The notes: generated from the letters alone by a model not told the origin. A stretch of 64,000 bases of DNA from Sediminibacterium sp. (GCF_030695065.1 NZ_JAUYTR010000011.1:124001-188000); one strand, 5' to 3'. Shown: positions 51,954 through 60,805, counted from the first letter of the stretch. Made by a program: numbers and translations.

Positions 51954-54269
51954 TTAAACAGAGGCATAACAACCGTTTATTTCTTTGTCAAGATTGTTTA
52001 TTGATGTTCGTAGTTTTTCAATTTTACTAAATGCTTCGTTGTATTGAGTTTCTTCTTCGGCAGAAATTTTACTACTCAATTTTTTCATTTGTTTTTGAAG
52101 GTCGGTGAAAAAGAAATTGACTTTGTTGTTTGCGTAATCAATAATCAATTTTGAATGTTCTTTTACCAAATCCATATATGCAGAATCTATTTTTTTGAAT
52201 TGTTCATTGTAACATTTCCTCGCACCTTCCATTATTTTGCTGATTCGTTTTGCTCTGCGTTCTGCGGCTGAAAGAACAAGGTTGCCAAAGAATCCAACTA
52301 TGCCTGCTAAGATTGCAGCAGGCGGATTGATGATAAAACCAATGATTCCCGTAAACAAACCAACACCAAAAGAAGTTGAGAGGTCAACTGTTGGAGTTTC
52401 AAATTTTTCAACTTCTGAAAAGTCAACGAGTTTTTGTTTTGAATTTCCTGCAATAATTTCTCTCACTTGTTTTAAGTTGTCCTCAATCCAATTATCAATC
52501 ATCTCTTTCAACAAGTTTACTTGGTGAGCATACTCAATATTTGTTTGCTGCAAAGTTTTATGTCCGCCTTGTGTAAGATAATTTTGCAAAGATTTTTTAT
52601 CAGGCAAATCAGTATTTACTGCAAATGAGTTCAAATATGTTTCAAGTTCTAAAAGCAAATTGTGCTTTCGGTTTTCAAGCGAACTTGAAATGCCTTTTCT
52701 AATTTCTCTTTCTCTTCCACAATACAATTTTGAAAGGTCTGGAATTTTTCCTTTTACTTTTTCAATTGCATCAATGAGTTTTTTTCGTTTCTCATTATCA
52801 AACAACCTTGCATTCAAAATTCCTTCAAAATCTTTTGTTGAACCAATTATTTCTCTATTTACAAAATTCAAATTGACTAAACCAACTTTATTTTCTTTTA
52901 GCAAATAAGCCCAAATATCATCTTGCAATTTTAGAACTGTGTCTGTGCCTTTCTTCTGCTTCAATCTAACATCTATACTTTCCTCTGCACTGATAAAATA
53001 AATTTTGCCTGAAACCTTATCGTAAAGATTATGCTTCTTTAGGTCTTGTATAACTCTGTCTTGAAGTTGCTGCAACTTGTTTCCTGTGAGTGCATTTATT
53101 TTGGTGAACACCAAAAATATTTTATCAAGTGATTGCCCTAATTCAAGAATGTGTTTCTTGTATTCGCTTTTAAAAATGTAACCGCCATTTTCAAAAGGAG
53201 AGGAATCAATCAAATAAAGTATTGCGTTAGATTTAGTAACCGTGCTCCATGTGTAGTTGTAAATATTTTCATCAGGGTCGTCAAGTCCAGGAATATCAAA
53301 AAAGGAAACACCTTGTTCAAGTTGCCTGTTAGCCAAATGAATTGCTATGAGTGCTACTTCCTTTTTGTTGTCTTCGTTTTCGGTTTGCGAAGCAAAACTT
53401 TTGATAACCTCTTTAGAGAACTTATGAGATGCAGCTTTGCCGCTTCTAAAAGTTACTTTTACTAAATCTTCTTTTCCAGGGAGTATTTGAATTGGAACTC
53501 CTGTTGTTTGGAAAATACCAGTTGGAGAAATATCTTTTCTCCTTAGCAAAGCATTTATCAAAGAACTTTTGCCCACTCTTGAAGGTCCTGTTATTGCAAT
53601 TCTATAAATGGCTTGTTCAATTTGATTGTTCAATGCTTTCAAAGAATTGTTGACGGAATCAAAATTGAAAGGTTTGCATATTTCACTGTAGGCAGCAAGG
53701 TTTGAATTGCACTTGTTTTTTAATTCAAAATAAGTTCCTGCTTCAATAATTTTTCTTGATGGAACTTTCCAACTCAAAACATAGTCTCTGATTGAATCTA
53801 AAGTATAATTGCTAAAAGTGTCATCAAGAGAAATCTTGATAGTAATGTCTTCTTGGTTTACCCAATTTGGATTTGTGTTCTCCAAATGGTTAATCAACTT
53901 TTCATCTATCCATTGTGAGTAGAATTTTTTTGTCGGCAAGTCATTTAGCACAAACATTACAGGAAGATTTGCACTATACCATTGAACTACTTTCTTAACT
54001 GGAACTGAAAAGGAAATATGTTTTTTGAGAACCTTTAGTTTCTCAATGGATTTTAGTTGCAGTAAGAAATATTTGCTTTCGGGTCTAAAACTGTCGCTAT
54101 CTTTTATTGGTCTTGTGATTTCAACTTGCCCGTCAATACCGTAGTCGCGAATAGCCCACCCAAAAGGCATATACATTCCCAAATCTTCAATAAGGTCTTC
54201 AAAGTTTCGTTTTGATTTCCATTCGTTACGATGTGATTTAGGTATTTCAACAGGTGTATTTGAACTCAT
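51954..54269 (-). CDS. DUF4365-dynamin-like GTPase, third gene of defence-like operon
   Basis: 771 residues. Residues 12-165 are DUF4365 with a PD-(D/E)xK-like core (DYGIDGQVEI with Asp46, then LLQLKS with Gln71-Lys73). A dynamin-like GTPase follows: G1 GPSRVGKSS (228-236), TT at 255-256, G3 DIPG (325-328), G4 TKIN (389-392). Long helices and a hydrophobic hairpin near 640-672 (GLFTGIIGFIINPPAAILAG) could bind membranes. Dynamin-like proteins act in some phage-defence systems. A nuclease-like domain fused to a dynamin is unusual. Confidence 0.82.
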   Translation of the reverse strand: MSSNTPVEIPKSHRNEWKSKRNFEDLIEDLGMYMPFGWAIRDYGIDGQVEITRPIKDSDSFRPESKYFLLQLKSIEKLKVLKKHISFSVPVKKVVQWYSANLPVMFVLNDLPTKKFYSQWIDEKLINHLENTNPNWVNQEDITIKISLDDTFSNYTLDSIRDYVLSWKVPSRKIIEAGTYFELKNKCNSNLAAYSEICKPFNFDSVNNSLKALNNQIEQAIYRIAITGPSRVGKSSLINALLRRKDISPTGIFQTTGVPIQILPGKEDLVKVTFRSGKAASHKFSKEVIKSFASQTENEDNKKEVALIAIHLANRQLEQGVSFFDIPGLDDPDENIYNYTWSTVTKSNAILYLIDSSPFENGGYIFKSEYKKHILELGQSLDKIFLVFTKINALTGNKLQQLQDRVIQDLKKHNLYDKVSGKIYFISAEESIDVRLKQKKGTDTVLKLQDDIWAYLLKENKVGLVNLNFVNREIIGSTKDFEGILNARLFDNEKRKKLIDAIEKVKGKIPDLSKLYCGREREIRKGISSSLENRKHNLLLELETYLNSFAVNTDLPDKKSLQNYLTQGGHKTLQQTNIEYAHQVNLLKEMIDNWIEDNLKQVREIIAGNSKQKLVDFSEVEKFETPTVDLSTSFGVGLFTGIIGFIINPPAAILAGIVGFFGNLVLSAAERRAKRISKIMEGARKCYNEQFKKIDSAYMDLVKEHSKLIIDYANNKVNFFFTDLQKQMKKLSSKISAEEETQYNEAFSKIEKLRTSINNLDKEINGCYASV

Positions 54270-54285
54270 AAGTATTTTTATATAT

Positions 54286-56190
54286 TTATAAAATAATCAC
54301 ATTCCATTCACTGCTTTTATCAAAATATGTCTTATGATTTTCAGTATATCTGTCCTTGTGAACGGCTAAGCATATAAAATGTGTTGCCCTTGTCATTGCA
54401 ACATAGCCAAGGGGTAATCTTTTCCTGAAAGCATCATTAGCTCGTTGCCTTGTCCGTTGTCTTTCCGTGCTAATAATAAATTCCAAAATCTTACTGCCTA
54501 TGTCGTAAACTCTGTTAAAGGTTTCAAGGTAAAGGGTCGCTGTATGTGTTTCGCCTTTTACTCCATGAATAGTATCAAAATGAATTTGCACTTCCTGTCC
54601 ATTTGTTGCAAAACTGTAAATTCTGTTTTCCACCTTTTCACTTGTTGCTTCAAGTTCAGGGTTGGTAAAAAATTGTTTTAGGTCATCATTTACTTGTCCA
54701 CCTAAAGTTTCAAGCAAATCTGAAACATAGGTTTCAATTTCTCTTTTCAAAATTTCAGTTTGGGAAATTGATGTAATCCATTTTGTAATGTTATCATTGA
54801 TCTTTTTGGAGAAACTTAAATCATCCAACGAATTTAGATATTGATACAATGCAAATGGCGTAAAGTAAAATCCTGTAACGGGATGCTTGACTTTGCAAAG
54901 GCGTAAGCTTTTGCAAATAATACTTAGCAAGGATTTTCTTACCTCTTTTACATTTTTACTTTGTAGAGATAAATTCTTGGCGTTTTCAAGAAACGAATTA
55001 ATGTTTGAGAAATCTCTTTTGTTGTAACCACGATTAAACTCATGCCAATAGGAATTAATATTTAATCGGGAATCACTCAATCTTGCTCCAACTGCTTTGC
55101 AAGGTTTCCCTTTATGAAGATTATTCTGAATTACCAATTCTCCAAATTTATCTTTTACATCCAGTATTGAGTTGTCATCAAACAAAATGATTGTTGGGTT
55201 AAAAGGTGTTGGGTTAATCCAACCAGTCATTACTTGAGGAGCAATGCAAATATCTTTTACTACTTGAACAATGTTCTCTGAAATTCTTGTAGTTTCAGTT
55301 AATTGTAAATCCAAATTTATTTTTGGTCGCCACTCATTTTGTTTATCCGAGGAAGAATAATTGAAAATTGATTGATTGATGTCGCCAATTTTTTGAACGA
55401 TTGTTGAAGTGCCATCACACAAATAGCTAATTAGTTCTGATTGGTGAGTTTCCATGTCTTGCATTTCATCAATGAAAACCAAAGGGAATCTTTTACTGAA
55501 CAGTTCTTTTAATTGTGGGTTCTCTCTTAAATATTTGAAAGCAATTGAATACGCTTCCTCGTATTTGATGTAGCCTTTCTTTAGAATTTCATTCTTTAAT
55601 TCAAGCAAAGTATTGTATGAATTAGTGTGTTTACCTACGATTGGTTCCGTCTCATTCACATCATCTGAGACATCAAAATTTGCTTTGTTAAAGGATAAGA
55701 CACCAAGAAATTCAATGTTTTTACTACGGCTCAAATAGGATTTTGCAGCTTCAATCTCTCGGCTTTTTGCTCGTTCAATCATGTCGTAGTATGAATCATT
55801 ATCAATCGTAGGTGAACTCTTAAACTCATTTTTGTAAGCAGGAATAGTAAAGAACTTATCTACTACAGATTGAATTGTTCCGAAATGATTTGGATAGTTG
55901 AAGTAAAAATTAGAATAGGAATCCAGTTTGCTTTTAATTTCTGCTACTGCAACATTTGTATGTGTGATAACACAAACACCTTGCTTAAATGATTTCGGAA
56001 TTTTGTTAGCTAAAATAATAAGCTTCGCTGCAAGAGTTGTTGTTTTATCACTGCCAGGACAAGCTTGAATGTCGGTGCTATCCCAATATCGAATATTCTT
56101 TTTTTGACCTTCATTGAACTCAAAACCAAAATGGTTTTCAACGAAAGCAATATCTTCATCAGTGATATTTAATGTTTTGAAATCAAACAT
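54286..56190 (-). CDS. UvrD-like helicase (GajB-like), second gene of defence-like operon
   Basis: 634 residues. Superfamily 1 motifs: Q/I at 28-50, Walker B FIDEMQD (Asp241-Glu242), IGDINQSIF, HGVKGETH, and YVAMTRATHF (motif VI). The Walker A reads ACPGSDKTT (43-51) with Asp48 (codon 56047-56049) where Gly is nearly invariant, a one-base change (GGT to GAT). Partner of the OLD nuclease, with which it overlaps by 8 bp, as in Gabija. Either ATP binding is altered or this copy is damaged. Confidence 0.88.
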   Translation of the reverse strand: MFDFKTLNITDEDIAFVENHFGFEFNEGQKKNIRYWDSTDIQACPGSDKTTTLAAKLIILANKIPKSFKQGVCVITHTNVAVAEIKSKLDSYSNFYFNYPNHFGTIQSVVDKFFTIPAYKNEFKSSPTIDNDSYYDMIERAKSREIEAAKSYLSRSKNIEFLGVLSFNKANFDVSDDVNETEPIVGKHTNSYNTLLELKNEILKKGYIKYEEAYSIAFKYLRENPQLKELFSKRFPLVFIDEMQDMETHQSELISYLCDGTSTIVQKIGDINQSIFNYSSSDKQNEWRPKINLDLQLTETTRISENIVQVVKDICIAPQVMTGWINPTPFNPTIILFDDNSILDVKDKFGELVIQNNLHKGKPCKAVGARLSDSRLNINSYWHEFNRGYNKRDFSNINSFLENAKNLSLQSKNVKEVRKSLLSIICKSLRLCKVKHPVTGFYFTPFALYQYLNSLDDLSFSKKINDNITKWITSISQTEILKREIETYVSDLLETLGGQVNDDLKQFFTNPELEATSEKVENRIYSFATNGQEVQIHFDTIHGVKGETHTATLYLETFNRVYDIGSKILEFIISTERQRTRQRANDAFRKRLPLGYVAMTRATHFICLAVHKDRYTENHKTYFDKSSEWNVIIL

Positions 56191-58069
56191 TGGTTACATA
56201 TTTAATCGCATCAGCTAAATATTTTAAGTGTGGGTCTTTCAAAATCTCTGCTACATCAACTTTGGAGTTAGAAAGAATTCGTGAAAAGATTTGTGCAACT
56301 ACCGCCTTTGATGCTTGCTTGCGTTCTAATGGAGCATAAATTTCAACTGCAATTTCAATATCACTCTTAGCTTCCGTTTTCCACCTTTCGATATCTTTGT
56401 CCAATCGCTCGGAAATCTGTTTGAAAATTTCTTTGCTTATTTCCTCTTGAAGGTCATTAGTAGCCAACGCAAAAAGAATTGACTTATGAATTGCATTGCG
56501 AAGGCAACTTCTTGCAATTTCATATTCAAGTGTCCATGTATTCGGAAGAAATACTTGAACATCACCACCACCGTATTTGGCTTTTTTCTTTGAAACTATA
56601 GCAGCAATTTCTTGTGTAGAATATTCGTCTTCTGTTTTACGGTTATCACTAAGCAAGCTAACTTGCTCAACCACACCTGTAACACGCCTTTTGACTTCGT
56701 AGGTAAATTCTTTTGCTTCTTGTGGTGGAATATCTCTGTCTGTAATGCAGGAAACTTTTATTCCAATTCCATTACCATCTTTTCTCTGAAATATTTTTGC
56801 ATATCGCAATAGTGCAGTGCTTCCCACATTTACAACTGAAACCCCAAGCTTGTGTAATGGGAATCCGATGTATTCAGCAAGTGTTGGAATAATTAAATTC
56901 TCTGCATCGCCTTCAACTATAATTACACCATTTGCAAAAAACAAGTTTGCCTTTGTGTTATCTAAAAATCGTCTCAGAAATTCATAATCTCCATTTGATA
57001 ACTCGGTTTCTCCTTTTCTCAAAGAATAGGCATTACCGGCCTTGCAGAGAATTAAATTATTGAGGTCAACTTTTGATGCTAATGAATTGCTGTGTGAAGA
57101 AATGATACTTTGAAAACCTAAGTTTGTTGATTGTTTATTCAGAAAGTCAATGAGATTAAGTTGGGATTGGGGATGCAAATGGGCTTCTATTTCTTCAATT
57201 AAGGAAAGTTTAAGACCAACATAACCGCTATCTTTTTTCAGAAGCAACATTTCTGCTGCTATGAATAATAGATTATTTGAACCTAAACCTAAGTTTGATT
57301 CGTTTGTCTTTGAGAAAGCTTGCAATTCAAGTTTTTCAAGTATTCTGCCTAAATCATTTCGAGCAATTCCAAACTTTGATAAAAGTGGATTATTTAATAA
57401 TGAAAACTCTTTTAGATAGCTTAAATTAATTGTGTCTGACACTTGCTTTCCTTCTTTGTTTTCAAAGTAGTCAGTTACTTCAAGGTTTGCTTTATCCATT
57501 GTTTCTTCCAATGGATGCCTTGTGCTGTCTTGCTTTTGAAAAATTTCGTAAGCAGCAAGAATTTGAGAAAGTCGTGAACCTTTTCTTGGTGCTAATTCAA
57601 ACTCTGCATCTCTTAATGGTTTTAAGTAAGTTACCTTTAGTTTGTTTTTTGCTTCACCGCTTATCATTCCACTTTCTTCGTCCTCGCCAGCTTTCACATC
57701 ATAATATACTTCTGAAAGTGAATTGCTTTTTTCCTTCCGTCTGCCAGTTAAAGTAAGTTTCAAATAATACTTTTGATCGCTTATGGATAACCATTCTAAG
57801 AATGCAGCCGCTTCATCTGGGTTAAGGGCATAAAATGTGCAAACTATTTTGAGTTCGGTTGCTCTTGTTGTCCCGTCTGTGTAGAAATCGTCTTTGTCAA
57901 GTCTTAGCCAATCGTTGCTGTGAGTGCCAGTAACAAATTTTATTGCGTCAATGATTGAAGATTTACCAGAATCATTTTCTCCGACAAGCAGATTTAAGCC
58001 ACTTTGGAATTCCAAGTTAACTGATTTGAATTGTCTAAAGTTTTCAATATGGATTTTTCCTAAATACAT
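56183..58069 (-). CDS. OLD-family ATPase-TOPRIM nuclease (GajA-like), first gene of defence-like operon
   Basis: 628 residues. ABC-type ATPase with Walker A GENDSGKS (30-37), signature GLGSNN (261-266) and Walker B LIEEIEAHLHP with Glu292-293; then a TOPRIM domain with VEGDAE (Glu386) and DRD (Asp444, Asp446). This is the layout of class 2 OLD nucleases such as GajA of Gabija, which nick phage DNA when NTP falls. First gene of a four-gene operon with 8-bp overlap to the helicase. Confidence 0.93.
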   Translation of the reverse strand: MYLGKIHIENFRQFKSVNLEFQSGLNLLVGENDSGKSSIIDAIKFVTGTHSNDWLRLDKDDFYTDGTTRATELKIVCTFYALNPDEAAAFLEWLSISDQKYYLKLTLTGRRKEKSNSLSEVYYDVKAGEDEESGMISGEAKNKLKVTYLKPLRDAEFELAPRKGSRLSQILAAYEIFQKQDSTRHPLEETMDKANLEVTDYFENKEGKQVSDTINLSYLKEFSLLNNPLLSKFGIARNDLGRILEKLELQAFSKTNESNLGLGSNNLLFIAAEMLLLKKDSGYVGLKLSLIEEIEAHLHPQSQLNLIDFLNKQSTNLGFQSIISSHSNSLASKVDLNNLILCKAGNAYSLRKGETELSNGDYEFLRRFLDNTKANLFFANGVIIVEGDAENLIIPTLAEYIGFPLHKLGVSVVNVGSTALLRYAKIFQRKDGNGIGIKVSCITDRDIPPQEAKEFTYEVKRRVTGVVEQVSLLSDNRKTEDEYSTQEIAAIVSKKKAKYGGGDVQVFLPNTWTLEYEIARSCLRNAIHKSILFALATNDLQEEISKEIFKQISERLDKDIERWKTEAKSDIEIAVEIYAPLERKQASKAVVAQIFSRILSNSKVDVAEILKDPHLKYLADAIKYVTNV

Positions 58070-58111
58070 TTAGCAGTGTTTTGTTATTTTAACTTCATAA
58101 TCCTTGAAATA

Positions 58112-58194
58112 AGCGTTGGCAAAAAATGGCTCTTTTGGTTTTGCGAAGGGTTGGCCTGTGTGTCGGGCAAAACTAAATGTGCCATTTGTGCTGC
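58112..58194 (-). repeat. Inner palindrome (class B), right of defence genes
   Basis: ATGGCTCTTTTGGTTTTGC and GCAAAACTAAATGTGCCAT form the arms, with outer GTTGGC/GCTGGC extension. Nearly the same as 25204-25292. It lies about 45 bp upstream of the OLD gene start and so in the operon leader. Confidence 0.88.
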
Positions 58195-58386
58195 TGGCTA
58201 AAATTGAATTAAGAAAAATGTGCGGTGGGGAAAATAAAAAATACAGAAGGGTCGGCAATGAGTGTCGGCTCAGTTGCTGTCCAGTTGCAATATGGTCTGT
58301 ATGTCGTTGGTCACCTGTCAAAATTAGCGTTTCATTTTATGTTTAAAGTCGTCCGTTTGGTTGTTGTTGTGTCGTTTGTTAGGCTT
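58195..58386. other. Conserved upstream spacer of defence cassette
   Basis: No gene. Contains AAATGTGCGGTGG, a GGGTCGGC stretch and GTGTCGTTTGTTAGGCTTGCTTG, comparable with 25310-25442. Probable promoter region. Confidence 0.5.
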
Positions 58387-58556
58387 GCTTGTAACGTCCG
58401 AGGCTTTACGCAGGGTGGGGAAGGATATTTCCTACTGCTGGCTTGGCCACTAAAAACTCGATTAGCTAAAGCCAAATTACTGAAGTTGATTGAAATGCCA
58501 AAGCTGATGGGCCATTGCTGGAAGCCCAACTTGCGTAAAGCCTATTGTTATAGCCA
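58387..58556 (-). repeat. attC-like site 22 (standard)
   Basis: Starts GCTTGTAACG, ends TATTGTTATAGCCA. GTTATAGCCA pairs exactly with TGGCTATAAC at 59226-59235. Confidence 0.93.
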
Positions 58557-58569
58557 GTTGTTTTTATCA

Positions 58570-59034
58570 TTACCTGTGTCCATCCGCCAAACAAGGTTCT
58601 GCATAACCAATGGTTTCTTGTGCTTCTAATTCGTCTAACTTATTCTTTATCTTTTTATAGTCAACAATTGCAGGGATTTTCATTGAAAAATATCCTTCAT
58701 TAACTTTTTCGGAAACACAACCAAGTTCTTTAAAAAGGTCACGTATTTGATTTATATCTTTTGATTTGTCCATTAAAACAATTTGAACTGTCGAGTTACC
58801 CGAATACTCAACTGTCTTGCGATAAGTCAACATTTGTTCTTGTACATCAAATTCAGCAAATACAATGTCGTCTGAAGCAACAAGCGGTGCATAAAATGGA
58901 ATGCTATCTAGTTTATAAAGTCCTTTGTCACTGTCAACAACTGTCGCCCACATTGTCTCGACCGTTTCCTCGTCCAAAACTTGATTATAAAATCGGAATA
59001 AAATTTTGACGTAATTGTCCTCTTGTGTCATCAT
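58570..59034 (-). CDS. DUF4265-family protein
   Basis: 154 residues. VKILFRFYNQVLDEETVETMWATVVDSDKGLYKLDSIPFYAPLVASDDIVFAEFD fits DUF4265 (G-x-Y-x-L/I-D-N/S-I-P-F-Y-A). Family role unknown; members are often found with toxin-like or immunity genes. It starts just after the stop of a small upstream gene (59037-59201), so the cassette has two genes. Confidence 0.78.
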   Translation of the reverse strand: MMTQEDNYVKILFRFYNQVLDEETVETMWATVVDSDKGLYKLDSIPFYAPLVASDDIVFAEFDVQEQMLTYRKTVEYSGNSTVQIVLMDKSKDINQIRDLFKELGCVSEKVNEGYFSMKIPAIVDYKKIKNKLDELEAQETIGYAEPCLADGHR

Positions 59035-59036
59035 TA

Positions 59037-59201
59037 TTACTCTGCTATTTTCTGTTTTCTTCCATTCAATACTTTCTTCTTTAAAGAAGATTTTTTGGCT
59101 AATGCTGCCAAGTCTGAATTTGGGTCTTTGAACTGTTCATCAATTTCTCTTTTTGTAAGTCCTTTAAGGTCTTTGTATTTTGTATGAATGATTCTTGACA
59201 T
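59037..59201 (-). CDS. 54-residue basic protein in DUF4265 cassette
   Basis: Open frame from ATG at 59201 to TAA at 59037 (MSRIIHTKYKDLKGLTKREI ...), rich in Lys and with no membrane segment. Its stop is 2 bp from the DUF4265 start, so translation is probably coupled. The coding look (regular codon choice, tight spacing) supports a real small gene. Function unknown; a toxin-antitoxin or toxin-immunity pairing is possible. Confidence 0.65.
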   Translation of the reverse strand: MSRIIHTKYKDLKGLTKREIDEQFKDPNSDLAALAKKSSLKKKVLNGRKQKIAE

Positions 59202-59225
59202 AGTTGTGTTGTGTCATTTTACAAT

Positions 59226-59394
59226 TGGCTATAACATCCGAGGCTTTATGCAGGGTGGGGAAGGTAAATTCCCGCTGCTGGCTTGGCCACTACTGACGCG
59301 ATTAGCTAAAGCCAAATTACTGAAGTTGATTGAAACTCCAAAGCTGATGGGCCATTACTGAAAGCCCAACTTGCGTAAAGCCTTCTGTTGTGCG
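59226..59394 (-). repeat. attC-like site 23 (standard)
   Basis: Starts TGGCTATAACA (A where G is usual at the junction), ends TCTGTTGTGCGTA. GTTGTGCGTA pairs exactly with TACGCACAAC at 59961-59970. Confidence 0.92.
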
Positions 59395-59400
59395 TAGCTT

Positions 59401-59952
59401 TTATTCTACGATTTCAGGTGGCGTAAATTTTATAATTTTGGGTGGCGGAATTGGACCTTGTCCAAATTGAATTTTTGTTTCAAATAGTAAAGTGTCCACC
59501 TTAGTTAATTGTAGTTTTTTGTAGCTGTCCATTAGCCAATAGAAAACACTTCTTATATTGTCAGGTAGATCCATTTCTTGTCCATAGAGTGGCTTTCTAA
59601 TTTGTCCGTAAGTAAAGTAACTCTCAATAGACATATCGTCCACCGATGCATTATATAAAGTGTCCAACTGTTTAAATTTAGCTTGTTCCATCTTAATATT
59701 TAAACTATCCCAGAAACCCTGTGTGACCTTTGCTGTGAAAAATCCTTGTTTTTCTGTGTAACGTCCTCCATAAAATTTGTAGGTTAAACTACTGTCAATT
59801 TGAATTGCTAAAAAAGGACATTTTCCATAGCAACCTCCTGTTGCAAAACTTATCGTTTTAAATTGATCTTGTCGCTTAATTGCTTCGTTCTTCTTGTCAA
59901 CACAAGCTAATAAAGTCAAGATAATTATTACTGATATGTATTTACGTTTCAT
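59401..59952 (-). CDS. DUF6438-like lipoprotein
   Basis: 183 residues. Signal peptide with lipobox (ISVIIILTLLAC, Cys17). The mature start FATGGCYGKCPFLAIQIDSSLTYKFYGGRY carries the C-Y-G-x-C-P motif of DUF6438. Function unknown; envelope-anchored. Pro-rich C-terminus (GPIPPPKIIKFTPP). Single-gene cassette with a perfect 10-bp pair. Confidence 0.8.
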   Translation of the reverse strand: MKRKYISVIIILTLLACVDKKNEAIKRQDQFKTISFATGGCYGKCPFLAIQIDSSLTYKFYGGRYTEKQGFFTAKVTQGFWDSLNIKMEQAKFKQLDTLYNASVDDMSIESYFTYGQIRKPLYGQEMDLPDNIRSVFYWLMDSYKKLQLTKVDTLLFETKIQFGQGPIPPPKIIKFTPPEIVE

Positions 59953-59960
59953 TTAATAGT

Positions 59961-60130
59961 TACGCACAACGTCCGGGGATTTACGCAGTTTGGGAAATAT
60001 TGTTCCAACTGCTGGCTTGGCCACTAAAGACGCGATTAGCTAAAGCCAAATTACTGAAGTTGATTAGCAATACCAAAAGATGATAGGCCTTTGATGGAAG
60101 CCCAAATTGGGTAAAGCCAATTGTTGCCTG
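59961..60130 (-). repeat. attC-like site 24 (standard)
   Basis: Starts TACGCACAACG, ends AATTGTTGCCTGTA. Arms GGATTTACGCAGTTTGGG and CCCAAATTGGGTAAAGCC. GTTGCCTGTA pairs exactly with TACAGGCAAC at 60632-60641. Confidence 0.92.
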
Positions 60131-60138
60131 TAGCCAAC

Positions 60139-60603
60139 TTATGTTACTGCTATCTTAGCTTTCTTAATTGTTCTGATAAAACTTATCATCAGTAAGACTT
60201 GTGCAAGAAAAAACACTATAATGACTACAGGAATAAACTTTATCCGCAATTCCATTGAGTTGATCAAATCATTTTGATTCGAAGACGTAATTTCTAAAAA
60301 GATGTATGGTAATTTTAAATAAGTAACAGTTGACAAAGTAAAAAAGGCATGAAAAGAAAATAAAATCCAGTTTACTTTTTCAGCCCTGTTAGAGAATAAC
60401 CAATTTCCAATTATCATAAAACATATCAGTATCAGTACAAAAAACTTCCATGTAAATTGAGGCGGATTTAAAGTTGTATGCCAGCCCTGTACATCAGAAG
60501 TTACAAAGTCGATTATTAAAGGTAAAGTCAAAAATAAGAGACTTAGAAAAGCAAGAAAAGGAACATATGATTTTTTCATAGAATAATTAGCTTCTTTAGG
60601 CAT
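60139..60603 (-). CDS. Four-helix membrane protein, cassette paralogue B
   Basis: 154 residues, nearly identical to 8431-8895 in sequence and membrane layout; the first eight residues and the last two differ most. The cassette ends (GTTGCCTG) match too. Two close copies some 50 kb apart show cassette duplication or repeated capture. Function unknown. Confidence 0.75.
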   Translation of the reverse strand: MPKEANYSMKKSYVPFLAFLSLLFLTLPLIIDFVTSDVQGWHTTLNPPQFTWKFFVLILICFMIIGNWLFSNRAEKVNWILFSFHAFFTLSTVTYLKLPYIFLEITSSNQNDLINSMELRIKFIPVVIIVFFLAQVLLMISFIRTIKKAKIAVT

Positions 60604-60631
60604 TTATTAGATTAAGACTTCTTGCATCGGT

Positions 60632-60800
60632 TACAGGCAACGTAGACGGCTTTGCGAAGGGCGGGGAAAGATGTTCCTTCTGCTGGCTTGGCCACTAATG
60701 CCTCGATTAGTTAAAGCCAAATTATAGAAGGTTGTTCAGAATTCCTAGTGCTGATGGGCTAAGTACAAAAGCCCGCCTTTGGCAAAGCCACTTGTTGTAT
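60632..60800 (-). repeat. attC-like site 25 (divergent standard)
   Basis: Starts TACAGGCAACG, ends CACTTGTTGTATGCT. Arms GACGGCTTTGCGAAGGGCGGGG and GCCCGCCTTTGGCAAAGCC with matched substitutions in both arms relative to the standard site. GTTGTATGCT pairs exactly with AGCATACAAC at 61451-61460. Confidence 0.92.
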
Positions 60801-60805
60801 GCTGT

